Source: Candidatus Cloacimonadota bacterium
GTDB taxonomy: Bacteria; Cloacimonadota; Cloacimonadia; Cloacimonadales; Cloacimonadaceae
Reading direction: 5' to 3'
NCBI GenBank assembly: GCA_012728875.1
Contig: JAAYEF010000024.1
Coordinates: 1-64,000, forward strand
Length of the DNA: 64,000 bases
Position numbers and translations under genes: made by a program. This document shows, in pieces, positions 44,413-52,475 of this stretch (position 1 is the stretch's first letter; the number at the start of each line of letters is the position of its first letter). The notes below the pieces were generated by a model. It worked only from the letters and a program-made list of their open reading frames with translations, was not told where the DNA came from and searched no databases.

Positions 44413-45666
44413 TCAAGGGATATTCCTGCATATGCGGAAGCCAGCAAAGGCGCTGCTGTAAGTGGCAATGCTGCCGGCCCGAAACGAAACAGGGCGACAA
44501 TAGTCGTACCAACAGCCACCGCGCAAGGCACGGTAGATATCGCAGTAAATATCCCAGCACCATTCCCAAACGTTACCGCTCATGTCGTAAATACCAAGCT
44601 CGTTGGGAAGTTTGCCGCCAACCTGTTGTGTTCCCCAAATCGAATTGTTTCCAACATACCAAGCAACTTCGTCAACGTTGTTGCTGCCGCTGTAGGTGTA
44701 GCCATGCGTCTGCAGGCCGCCCCGGGCGGCATATTCCCACTCCGCTTCTGAAGGCAGCCGGTAACCGATGGCATTCCAGTTACAGATTACGTTAACGTGG
44801 TTCTCAGAATCAGCATTCCAACCTGACGGCCAGTTGTCCGGATTGCTGCCGTAAGTCAGATATCTGTAGCAGGGGGGCAAGCCCTCCATCAGGCTGCGAC
44901 GGTTGCAATATTCAATAGCATCAAACCATGAAACTCGCTCGACAGGATGATTGGGATTGCCGCCAAACCCAGAGGGATTGGTGCCCATCACTGCCTCATA
45001 TTCAGCCTGGGTAAGCTCATATTTGTCGATGAAAAAATTACCAACCGTAATCCCTGCAACGGTCCCACCCTGAACAAAGACGAAGTTCTCAGGAATGAAT
45101 GTATAGGTCTCGCTGGCGGTGTCGCTGGACGCACAGCCTGTTTTGAAGCCCTTGGCTTTGATTGTGGTGCTCACAATTACCGTAATGGGTTCATTATACT
45201 CGGTTGACGTTTCGGTCGGTTCCGTCCCGTCGGTTGTGAAATGGATTTCTGCCCCCGGAGTAGCACAGGAGATGCTAACAAATTGTGCCGAGACATAGGG
45301 GCCGCCTTGGACACTAAATATCGGTTTGGCAACCTTTAAATTGTATTTTGCGCTCGCGGTTTTACTGTCCTGCATGCCTTGTCTAAATGCTTTGGCTTTA
45401 ATTGTTGTTGTTTCATCAATGCTTATAGGCTTTGTGTAAATAAGCGAAGCTGAATTTGGCTCACTTCCATCCAGTGTATAATAAATGGTTACTCCCAAAG
45501 TTGCGCATTTTATGATTATTATTTGGGGGCTTTCAAATGTTCCTCCCCGTGGGTTAAAAAAAGGTGTGGCTACCCTATTAGGATTAGTGAATATATTACA
45601 ACCTCCAATCAAGAAGAATGTAAGAACCACCAAAAGAGAAAAACATACCTTGGCTTTTGTTTTCAT
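44413..45666 (-). CDS. Lipoprotein with CHB_HEX_C-type repeats and SUMF1 domain, copy 2
   Basis: 417 residues, closely similar to the copy at 42982 along its length. Lipobox LIGGC (Cys23), two CHB_HEX_C-like domains (VTIYYTLDGSEPNSAS, IHFTTDGTEPTETS), and a SUMF1 domain (YELTQAEYEAVMGTNPS, YRLPSEAEWEYAARGG, DMSGNVWEWCWD, GFRICR). It is shorter between the repeats and the SUMF1 domain (FIPENFVFVQGG versus a longer GVPPPPIRMVYVPGG linker), and its last part differs (LRGGCWYDYCRPVSFR). A putative promoter lies 170 bp upstream at 45866-45837. Confidence 0.87.
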   Translation of the reverse strand: MKTKAKVCFSLLVVLTFFLIGGCNIFTNPNRVATPFFNPRGGTFESPQIIIIKCATLGVTIYYTLDGSEPNSASLIYTKPISIDETTTIKAKAFRQGMQDSKTASAKYNLKVAKPIFSVQGGPYVSAQFVSISCATPGAEIHFTTDGTEPTETSTEYNEPITVIVSTTIKAKGFKTGCASSDTASETYTFIPENFVFVQGGTVAGITVGNFFIDKYELTQAEYEAVMGTNPSGFGGNPNHPVERVSWFDAIEYCNRRSLMEGLPPCYRYLTYGSNPDNWPSGWNADSENHVNVICNWNAIGYRLPSEAEWEYAARGGLQTHGYTYSGSNNVDEVAWYVGNNSIWGTQQVGGKLPNELGIYDMSGNVWEWCWDIYCDIYRALRGGCWYDYCRPVSFRAGSIATYSSAFAGFRICRNIP

Positions 45667-46187
45667 GTTGCACCTCTATTTTTTGTTTACCATTGCGTCT
45701 CTTTAATCATATAGAGTTCAAACAACTTTCGCTTTGTCCGCTTTAAAACTTTTACCTGCGTTTCTTTGAAGTCAATCCGGCAGGTTTTGCCATGAGCACC
45801 ACGGCGTAATGTTTATGGCTTTTTTCACCTAAACTCATATAAACAAAACAAACACTTTTTTGTCAAGTAATTTTATGCATGGATGACCCGATTTACAAAG
45901 ATGTGAATGATTAGCTCAGCAAAAAACTCTCTCAACTTCCGGAGACCATTTTGAAGTCTTTTTCAGGAATGATACAGAAATGAAGGAATTGTTTGCTCAA
46001 TTCACACCAGCACGTTGGCAGGGAAATCCCGGACTTCAGCCCGAATCATGCCTCCTCCTTGGTTCGAGCCCGGTTCGTGCTTCAGAAATCCTGCTGACCC
46101 TCCCGCCTTTTTATGGGGAGACTCACGGGGGCGAAACTCGTAAGTGACGGGATGGGGTCTGGGAGGAAGCAGAGAAAATGGGGAAAA
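45667..46187. other. Intergenic region between the lipoprotein pair and the ZIP transporter gene
   Basis: 521 bp with no supported gene. The left part is the long leader and putative promoter of the lipoprotein genes (minus strand). The right part (about 45880-46187) becomes GC-rich again toward the ZIP gene end and shows no tRNA or repeat that I can recognise. Confidence 0.5.
45837..45866 (-). promoter_or_regulatory. Putative promoter for the SUMF1 lipoprotein genes
   Basis: On the minus strand a perfect TTGACA (45866-45861) is followed by an 18-bp T/G-rich spacer and TTATAT (45842-45837). This predicts a 5' leader of about 160 bases before ATG 45666. Confidence 0.5.
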
Positions 46188-46985
46188 CTAACCCAGAGCC
46201 ACATCCAAAAGCATCATCACGGCAAAGCCCAGCATCACGCCCAGCGTGGCAAGGTGTGAGTGTTCCCCGCTTTGGGATTCGGGGATGACTTCTTCCGCCA
46301 CCACAAAGATCATGGCGCCCGCGGCAAAGGCAAGCGTGTAGGGCATAATGGGCCGAGCTAGCATCACCATGCCAGCGCCCAGAATGCCGCCCAAGGGCTC
46401 AACCATACCGGAAAACTGTCCCCAAAAAAAGCTTTTTCCGCGGGACATGCCGTCGCGACGAAGCGGGATGGAAAGCGCGGCACCTTCGGGCAGGTTTTGA
46501 ATGCCGATGCCCAGAGTGAGCGCAATGGCCCCGGCGATGGTGGCGGATGGCATTCCCAAAGCCGCCGCTCCAAAAGCCACTCCCACAGCCAAACCTTCGG
46601 GAAAGTTGTGCAGGGTGACCGCCAAAAACATGAGGGTGGATTTGCCCCAGGGGGTTTTCAAGCCTTCGGGATGGTCTTCGCCGTCTTTTTGGTGCACGTG
46701 GGGCAGCAGCATATCGATGAGCCGCAGGAAAGCGCCGCCCAACAGAAATCCCACCACGGCGGGAAGGGGGTTGCCGCCGCTCATCTCGATGGCAGGCTGC
46801 AAAAGCGACCAAAAACTCGCCGCGATCATCACTCCCGCCGCAAAGCCCAGCATGGCGTTCATGGTTGCCGGCTTGATGGTTTTGAAAAAGAACACAAAAG
46901 CAGAGCCGACCGCGGTTAGAAACCAGGTGAAGCCCGTGCCCAATAGTGCCAGTTGGATGGGGGTCAAAGTTTCAAGCCAGTTCAT
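46188..46985 (-). CDS. ZIP-family metal transporter (ZupT-like)
   Basis: 265-residue membrane protein with about eight helices. Family metal-site motifs are intact: AVTLHNFPEGLAVGVAFG in helix 4 and GIQNLPEGAALSIPL in helix 5, with a His-rich loop HVHQKDGEDH between helices 3 and 4. It imports zinc, iron or manganese; specificity is unknown. Its ATG overlaps the stop of the upstream small gene by four bases (ATGA). Confidence 0.9.
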   Translation of the reverse strand: MNWLETLTPIQLALLGTGFTWFLTAVGSAFVFFFKTIKPATMNAMLGFAAGVMIAASFWSLLQPAIEMSGGNPLPAVVGFLLGGAFLRLIDMLLPHVHQKDGEDHPEGLKTPWGKSTLMFLAVTLHNFPEGLAVGVAFGAAALGMPSATIAGAIALTLGIGIQNLPEGAALSIPLRRDGMSRGKSFFWGQFSGMVEPLGGILGAGMVMLARPIMPYTLAFAAGAMIFVVAEEVIPESQSGEHSHLATLGVMLGFAVMMLLDVALG

Positions 46986-47179
46986 GCGTAAAAGTTTTCA
47001 ATCACGTCCAACATTTGTTGGATGACGGTTTGGGCGTCGTCCACGTCCAGGGTGCGTTTGTCGCCGTTGTCAAAGGTGACCACCACATTGCCCAAAACCT
47101 TGCTGATCTCGCGGATTTTGGGAATCACGATGTAGCTCTTGCCAAGTTGTTCATCATCATAGGTAAAAACTGCTTTCAT
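46982..47179 (-). CDS. Small protein of unknown function, 65 residues
   Basis: MKAVFTYDDEQLGKSYIVIP start with a GGAGG site upstream of ATG 47179; in-frame extensions to 47254 have no site. The protein looks like a compact beta-rich domain with a C-terminal helix (DDAQTVIQQMLDVIENFYA). No family was recognised. The four-base overlap with the ZIP transporter gene suggests coupled expression. Confidence 0.65.
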   Translation of the reverse strand: MKAVFTYDDEQLGKSYIVIPKIREISKVLGNVVVTFDNGDKRTLDVDDAQTVIQQMLDVIENFYA

Positions 47180-47269
47180 CAAGCCTCCAAAGTGGATTTC
47201 AGGTTTGAGACGTCCATCCGGATCCCCTGCCACAAAAACAAGGGACCCGGACAAACGATATAGATCGGA

Positions 47270-47710
47270 TTATCGCTTCAAATTGCAGCCTTGGCTGTGG
47301 CCTTCACCGGGACGCAGATACTGCGCATAGTCGGGTTCGAACTCGATGAGGCCAAAGTCGGGGTCATCATAGCCGTGGAAATATTGGTCAAAAAAGTAGC
47401 AGGCTTCGGCAAGTTCAGCCTTGAGTGCGTCGTTGGTGACAACTTTGGCTGTTCCGCTGAAACGGATATAGCCGGTCTGCCCGGATTCCTCCAAAGGCAC
47501 GCAAGCTTCAACCCACTTGTTTGCAGAGATTTGCGCCATCTTGGCATCGCCGCTGAAGGTGGTGAAAAAGAAGCGTGAGTCGTGCAGGATAAGCACCACG
47601 GGACGCACACGGGGCTGTTTTTTATCCACAGTTGCCAGATAGACATACTGGTTTTGACCAACCCATGCCATAATCTCTTGCTGCAGAGCAGATTCCGAAA
47701 TTTTTGCCAT
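47270..47710 (-). CDS. Pyridoxamine 5'-phosphate oxidase-family (FMN-binding split-barrel) protein
   Basis: 146 residues. YVYLATVDKKQPRVRPV, the central LILHDSRFFFTTFSGD, WVEACVPLEESGQTGYIRFSGTA-type strands and the C-terminal LIEFEPDYAQYL fit the general-stress-type PNPOx split-barrel family. It would bind FMN or a related flavin or heme; the substrate is unknown. The ATG shares its last base region with the cyclophilin stop (one-base overlap at 47710). Confidence 0.82.
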   Translation of the reverse strand: MAKISESALQQEIMAWVGQNQYVYLATVDKKQPRVRPVVLILHDSRFFFTTFSGDAKMAQISANKWVEACVPLEESGQTGYIRFSGTAKVVTNDALKAELAEACYFFDQYFHGYDDPDFGLIEFEPDYAQYLRPGEGHSQGCNLKR

Positions 47711-48570
47711 TATTTCTTTTCCAAACGGATGGAGTTGATGAAGGCTTGGTTTCCCACCAGGGGGTTGTCGCTTTTGTCGCGGGGCAGGTTTTCGATCTCA
47801 TGCACCACTTCCAAGCCGGAAGTCACCTTGCCAAAAACGGTGTGTTTACCATCCAGCCAAGGGGTTCCGGGTTTTTTGGTCACGATGAAAAACTGGCTGC
47901 CGTTGGTGTTTGGTCCGGAGTTTGCCATGCAGATATAGGAATAGAGCACGGGCGCCAGCAGCACTTTTGTATAAAGGTCGTCAGTGCGTCCGGTGCGCTG
48001 CAGATACCATTCCACGGTCTTGCCATAGATGGGCTCTGGTCCGTTTTGGGTTTGCACCTGCTGAACGATGTCGAAAATATCCTTTTGGGGATCCTTGGCA
48101 CTCTGCATGTAGGGGATGATGATTTCGGTCCAAACCAGAATGGCGGTCTCTTCATCCTTCACTTCGCCGGTCACTTTTTCGCCGGGGCCATAGCATTCGT
48201 CTTCAAAACGGTAGCCGGGGCCTCCCTGGCCGTCGTTGCCGCGGTCGTCGTCCTTGGTGTTGGGATCGCCGCCCTGGATCATGAAATCCGGGATCACGCG
48301 GTGGAAATAGGTTTTGTCGTAAAAACCTTCACCGGCGAGTTTGATAAAATTGTCCACGGTTTTGGGAGCCAGGTTCGGCCACAGTTCCAGTTCGATTTCT
48401 CCCAGGTTTGTAACGATGGTGGCATATTTGGGTGGGACTTCACGTTTCACTTTAATCTCCTCTTTTGCATCTTCGGCACGCTTGAATCCGTCGGTTTGAC
48501 AGTTCAGCAGGCTAAAGCTGAAAATCAATACCAGCGTCGTCAAAGCGATCTTCTGATAGGTTTTTAACAT
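47710..48570 (-). CDS. Cyclophilin-type peptidyl-prolyl isomerase, probable lipoprotein, with large insertion
   Basis: 286 residues. Lipobox-like LLNC at Cys24. The cyclophilin domain starts at YATIVTNLGEIELELWPN, continues FHRVIPDFMIQGGDP, then after about 65 extra residues (roughly 140-205, including ILVWTEIIIPYM) resumes at YICMANSGPNTNGSQFFI and PWLDGKHTVFGKV. The insertion replaces the usual short loop. Active-site FHRVIPDFMIQGG and SQFFI are retained, so it is likely an active envelope proline isomerase. The last bases overlap the LpxH-like gene region. Confidence 0.85.
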   Translation of the reverse strand: MLKTYQKIALTTLVLIFSFSLLNCQTDGFKRAEDAKEEIKVKREVPPKYATIVTNLGEIELELWPNLAPKTVDNFIKLAGEGFYDKTYFHRVIPDFMIQGGDPNTKDDDRGNDGQGGPGYRFEDECYGPGEKVTGEVKDEETAILVWTEIIIPYMQSAKDPQKDIFDIVQQVQTQNGPEPIYGKTVEWYLQRTGRTDDLYTKVLLAPVLYSYICMANSGPNTNGSQFFIVTKKPGTPWLDGKHTVFGKVTSGLEVVHEIENLPRDKSDNPLVGNQAFINSIRLEKK

Positions 48571-49316
48571 GGTTGGTCTCCTTTCTCATTATAAAACTTT
48601 AGTTCGACTTCGCCATCGATAATTTCCAGATAGCTGCGGTGGGTGGTCCAATCTCCGCTGTTGGCATAGATTCCGCCGTCCAGCCGCTGTATCTTGGGAT
48701 GGTGGGAGTGTCCCATGCAAACGATGTCGTAGCCTTTGCGTTTGATCATATAACCAGCGTGGTGCTCCAAACCTTCACTTTTTTTTCTTTGCAAAAGGGC
48801 GGGAACCTGCCTGAACCTGCTGGAGCGCGAAAGCTTGGCGCCCAGGCGCAGGGCAAGTTCGGGATGCAGCAGGGAAAAAAGCCCCTTGCTGAAGGGAAGG
48901 CGGATGAGCCGGCGCAGGATTTTGTAGCGCGTATCGTTGTAGGTGTAAAAATCGCCGTGGGAAAAAAACATCTTTTTTCCGTCGGCAGTCAGGGCGTGGG
49001 ATTTATCCTGGACCACGGCGTTCAGGTGTTTGGTGAAAAAGTCGTTGAACCAAAAATCGTGGTTTCCGCTGATCATCACTATCTTGCAGCCGGTTTCGTC
49101 AAGTTCGGCGAAGCGGTGTAAAACCCCAAAATATTCCTTGATGATCAGGGATTTCCAGTCGAACCAAAGGTCGAAAATGTCGCCATTGAGCACCAGCAGG
49201 TCATATTTGCCCACGGATTTCTTCAGAAAAGCCTGGAAAAGTTTGGCGTTTTCGCGGTCGGCAGCGTCCCAGGGAACAAATTTGATGTGGGCATCGGAAA
49301 TCACGCAGATGCGCAT
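48564..49316 (-). CDS. UDP-2,3-diacylglucosamine pyrophosphatase-like metallophosphoesterase (LpxH type)
   Basis: 250 residues. Calcineurin-like motifs: ISDAHI (DxH), LNGDIFDLWF (GDxxD), ISGNHDFWF (GNHD), FSHGDFY and GHSHHPKIQ (GHxH). The LpxH-like arrangement would make lipid X in lipid A synthesis, which fits with LptD and the GmhB-like gene; LpxH homologues in this clade are divergent, so the substrate is inferred. Its 3' end overlaps the cyclophilin start by seven bases. Confidence 0.8.
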   Translation of the reverse strand: MRICVISDAHIKFVPWDAADRENAKLFQAFLKKSVGKYDLLVLNGDIFDLWFDWKSLIIKEYFGVLHRFAELDETGCKIVMISGNHDFWFNDFFTKHLNAVVQDKSHALTADGKKMFFSHGDFYTYNDTRYKILRRLIRLPFSKGLFSLLHPELALRLGAKLSRSSRFRQVPALLQRKKSEGLEHHAGYMIKRKGYDIVCMGHSHHPKIQRLDGGIYANSGDWTTHRSYLEIIDGEVELKFYNEKGDQPC

Positions 49317-49317
49317 T

Positions 49318-49986
49318 TTATCCTCGGGTCAAAAGATAGTAAACGATGTTGCAGCCAAAGCGCAGGGCGGCTTCACGGATTTCGGGCGGGTCCTTGTGGG
49401 TGTCCGGGTCAGCCCAGCCGTCGCTGATGTTCGTTTCGTAGGTGTAAAAGCACATCAGGCGGCCGTTTTCGTCAAAAACTCCGAAGGCCTGCGGGGGTTT
49501 TTCATCGTGCTGGTGGATTTTGGGCAGCCCGGAGCCGAAACTGAAAAAGGAGGTGAACAAAGGAAAGCTGCCATCCAGTTCCACCAGTTCATATTCGGGA
49601 AAAACGCGCTTGATCTCGCGGCGGAAGGAAGCATCCATGCCATAGTCGTCGTCGGCATACAAAAATCCGCCTCGCAGCATCCATTGGCGCAGGTTTTCCA
49701 CTTCGCGGTCGTCCCAGCGGATGTTTCCATGCCCGGTGAGATACACGAAGGGATACTCGAACAGCTTGGCATCATTGGCTTTAACCACACTCTGGTCGAT
49801 GGGGAAGTTTGTGTTCAGGGTGGAGTTTACAAACCGTGCGAGGTTTGGCAAAACTTCGGGATCATTGTACCAGTCTCCCCCACCGTCATACTGCAGCCGG
49901 GCAAAGCCTGTGCGGGACACATTCCCGGTCACGGCGCCCAGGGCGGCTGTGAGAAAGAGCAGTGAGAAAACCATGAATCTGCGCAT
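49318..49986 (-). CDS. DUF4159-family exported protein
   Basis: 222 residues with a signal peptide (MRRFMVFSLLFLTAALGAVTG). The rest matches the DUF4159 pattern: GFARLQYDGGGDWYNDP, VYLTGHGNIRWDD, LRQWMLRGGFLYADDDYG, and KIHQHDEKPPQAFGVFDENG. The family resembles ThuA/glutamine-amidotransferase-like folds but has no known activity. It lies two bases upstream of the LpxH-like gene and five bases downstream of the propeller gene. Confidence 0.82.
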   Translation of the reverse strand: MRRFMVFSLLFLTAALGAVTGNVSRTGFARLQYDGGGDWYNDPEVLPNLARFVNSTLNTNFPIDQSVVKANDAKLFEYPFVYLTGHGNIRWDDREVENLRQWMLRGGFLYADDDYGMDASFRREIKRVFPEYELVELDGSFPLFTSFFSFGSGLPKIHQHDEKPPQAFGVFDENGRLMCFYTYETNISDGWADPDTHKDPPEIREAALRFGCNIVYYLLTRG

Positions 49987-49990
49987 GATC

Positions 49991-51370
49991 TTAGTTTGTG
50001 ATATCCAGGTCCAGACGCATGAGGATGTTTCCCGAAACCACGTAGAAACAGCGGTTTTGCAGGTCGTAGGGGGAAATGAAATCGATGTCTTGATCCAGCG
50101 TGATCTCGTGCATCACGCCGCCGCTATAGTTGTCCAGCACGGCGATGCCGCGATCTTTCGGGATCAGGGTGATGCTTTTGTCCAGGCGCATATCCTGGCT
50201 TTGGGTGATCTCGATGGGCTCAAGCCCTGTGCTGTTCGACATCCGGGCTTGGATGTCTTTTTCCCAAAGCACCTTTCCATGCTGGTCCAAACCCAGCACC
50301 ATGCCGTTCTCCAAGCTTGCCTGCAGGCTGTAAACCGTTTTCAAAAGGTTGTTTACCCTGGAATCGAGTGCGGTTTCCCAAATTGGTTCATTGCCGCCGG
50401 GCTTGTAGGCTCGCACAGTGTTTTCGCTGGCCACATAAACGACGTTTTTACTGAAAGCCGGGGCTGCGGTGATTCTTTGAGGCAGGTCAACGCTCCAAGC
50501 CACATTCAGTTCCATGGACCGGGCGGGGGAATTGACCGCTTTTCCGATGTTTTCGATGATCTGGGCGGTTTTGGGCTGGGTTTTTCCCGTGAACCAAAGG
50601 CGGACGCGCATGAAGCCGTGTTCCACAATGCCTCTGCCGCCAAGAGCCATGTATAAGATCGCCAAGGTGGTGCCCAAAAGCAGGATGAGGGTGCTGATTT
50701 CAAGCTTGGTGAGGCGGCGTTTGCGCGGTTTGGCAAGGGGTTTGGAATGTTTGAGAAGCAGCCACAGAGCGGGGCTTGCGTTTTGGAAGGATTCCACCAA
50801 GGGTCTCAGGCTGCTGGCATCGGCGTTTCCGCCGCAGACGCTTTCGGCAATCCTGCCGGGCAGAACCACCAAAATTTCGTCTTCGTCCAGATGGAACTTT
50901 TGGGGTCGAACGTTGATGTCTTGATCCTGCAAGCCCAAAAGGTTCAAGCCCTGCAGGGGCTGGATGTGGTGGTTCTTCCAGTTTTTGCCAACGCTTTTCA
51001 GCTTTTTGCCTTCCGTGGCAGCGCAGAAAATGCGCCCGAATTGGACGAAATAGATGTCGTGATCGTAGCTTACGGCAAAAAACAGGGACAGTCCCTTTTC
51101 TTTCAGGTCCGTGCGACGCAGGCTGGCATGAAGCTTCCAATGAAAATCCTGGAAAAAGCTTTTCAGCCAGGATTCGATCTCTATCCTTCCGATTTCCAAC
51201 ACTTTGGCAGCCATGATCTCGAGCTTGACCATGGCCATGATTTCTTCCAAAACCACGTCTTCTTCCTCGTGAGCGGCACAAAGAAACCAGCCATAGCGCC
51301 CATCCTTGGAGGTTTGGATCTCGCAGATGCTCTGCGGATGCCGGGAAAATTTACTTTGCAAAGTGATCAT
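49991..51370 (-). CDS. Membrane protein with N-terminal unknown domain and C-terminal PQQ-like propeller
   Basis: 459 residues. N-terminal cytoplasmic region (about 1-215) with weak PP2C-phosphatase-like features (LSLFFAVSYDHDIYFVQFG, DEDEILVVLPGRIAESV) that I cannot confirm. One transmembrane helix at about 225-245 (LEISTLILLLGTTLAILYM). The C-terminal part resembles beta-propeller blades (AYKPGGNEPIWETALDS, GLDQHGKVLWEKDIQ, KDRGIAVLDNYSGG). The layout suggests a link between a cytoplasmic module and an external sensor, but function is unknown. Flanked by DUF4159 and radical SAM genes. Confidence 0.6.
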   Translation of the reverse strand: MITLQSKFSRHPQSICEIQTSKDGRYGWFLCAAHEEEDVVLEEIMAMVKLEIMAAKVLEIGRIEIESWLKSFFQDFHWKLHASLRRTDLKEKGLSLFFAVSYDHDIYFVQFGRIFCAATEGKKLKSVGKNWKNHHIQPLQGLNLLGLQDQDINVRPQKFHLDEDEILVVLPGRIAESVCGGNADASSLRPLVESFQNASPALWLLLKHSKPLAKPRKRRLTKLEISTLILLLGTTLAILYMALGGRGIVEHGFMRVRLWFTGKTQPKTAQIIENIGKAVNSPARSMELNVAWSVDLPQRITAAPAFSKNVVYVASENTVRAYKPGGNEPIWETALDSRVNNLLKTVYSLQASLENGMVLGLDQHGKVLWEKDIQARMSNSTGLEPIEITQSQDMRLDKSITLIPKDRGIAVLDNYSGGVMHEITLDQDIDFISPYDLQNRCFYVVSGNILMRLDLDITN

Positions 51371-51376
51371 TATAGT

Positions 51377-52459
51377 TTAGCTCCACCATTTTAGCATGCT
51401 GCGCCAAAAGACCCGCACGAGGGTGGGAAAATCCATCAGCATATTTGTGTAGGCGGCGTTTGCCAAGGGGCACCAACACTCTTTTTTGTGGATGCTCCTG
51501 CGCTCCAATTCCGCCTCATGGTCAAACCAGATTTTTCGGAAATTATAGTTGCTTTTACGCAGATTGCCCAGGGGACGTGCCTTCACGCAGCAGCTCCAAA
51601 GGTCGCCATCGGGCGAAATCTGCACCGAAGCCACTCCGGAATAGCAGGGCAAAACCTGGCGCTCGTCGCGCATGATGCGTTTCACCAGGTTGTAATATTC
51701 GATCCTGAACGCCATCGTGATCTTGTTCATGCCTTTGTAGCGGGAGTTTTTGATGCTGTGGATCAGGTAGTCGATGGCGGATTTGTATTCCACCAGGCTG
51801 GGCGTGATCTGCATGCCCATGGTGTCCAGTTCCACGCGCTCCTCCGCAATTTCCGTGATGTAGGAATCCGGCTCCAGCCTCATCAAACCGCTGGCGATGG
51901 CGGGAAAATTCTCCACGTTGAATTTGGAAATCACGGTGTGGATTCCCACGGCCAGGTTTGGAATCTTGAGCGCTTTCAGGCGGTGAAAAGTGGATATGGC
52001 TTTTTTGTAGTTGCCCGGAACGTTGCGGATCTGGTCGTGCTGGGCGTCCAAGCCGTCAATGGAGATATTGATTATGATCTGGCTTTTGGGGCAGGCGCGG
52101 GCAATGTCGGCGGTTTTTTCCACGATGGCGGAAGTGAGGATGCCGTTTGTGGGAATATTAATGATTCGCGGGCGCGAGGCTTTGTAGATTGCGGAAACAA
52201 TCTCGGAGATATCGCGCCGCAAAAAGGGCTCTCCACCGCTGAAGGTGACCCAATATGGCGCATGCCCGATCTTCTTGAAGGTTTTGGCATATTCCTCAAC
52301 GGTGAAATTGCGCGCTTTCTTTTTCCAAACATTGCAGGTGCTGCAGCGCGAATTGCAGCTGTAAAGCAAGCTGACTGTATAGCTTACGGGCAGAATCTTG
52401 GGAAAGCCGATGTGCTTCATCAGCCAAAAACCAATCATCTTGAAAAATAGTGAAAACAT
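51377..52459 (-). CDS. Radical SAM/SPASM protein
   Basis: 360 residues. Radical SAM cluster at Cys35/39/42 (CNSRCSTC), SAM strand FSGGEPFLRRD, and a C-terminal cysteine set (LPCYSGVASVQISPDGDLWSCC, KECWCPLANAAY) of the SPASM type. N-terminal aromatic helix (FSLFFKMIGFWLMKHIGF) may associate with the membrane. Substrate unknown. It is between the propeller protein and a glycosyltransferase, so it may act in surface glycan or lipid modification (inference). Confidence 0.83.
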   Translation of the reverse strand: MFSLFFKMIGFWLMKHIGFPKILPVSYTVSLLYSCNSRCSTCNVWKKKARNFTVEEYAKTFKKIGHAPYWVTFSGGEPFLRRDISEIVSAIYKASRPRIINIPTNGILTSAIVEKTADIARACPKSQIIINISIDGLDAQHDQIRNVPGNYKKAISTFHRLKALKIPNLAVGIHTVISKFNVENFPAIASGLMRLEPDSYITEIAEERVELDTMGMQITPSLVEYKSAIDYLIHSIKNSRYKGMNKITMAFRIEYYNLVKRIMRDERQVLPCYSGVASVQISPDGDLWSCCVKARPLGNLRKSNYNFRKIWFDHEAELERRSIHKKECWCPLANAAYTNMLMDFPTLVRVFWRSMLKWWS

Positions 52460-52475
52460 CAGTGAAGCCGCTCCG

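Larger units (their letters stand above)
42922..45745 (-). repeat. Tandem duplication of a 1.43-kb unit carrying the two SUMF1 lipoprotein genes
   Basis: The units run about 42922-44352 and 44353-45745, head to tail. The match extends past both genes: downstream flanks share CCCTGCTTCTGAATCTTC and following bases, and upstream flanks share the GTGCACCTCTATTTTTT-type leader and TTCAAACAA. The right boundary is approximate. Confidence 0.8.

Noticed and set aside
42922-45745. Diversity-generating retroelement
   Set aside because: SUMF1-type domains prompted a check, but no reverse transcriptase, accessory gene or template repeat is visible in the window.
45900-46180. Possible tRNA (AGCTCAG and GGTTCGAGCC words)
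   Set aside because: The D-arm-like and T-arm-like words are about 140 bp apart and no cloverleaf can be drawn.
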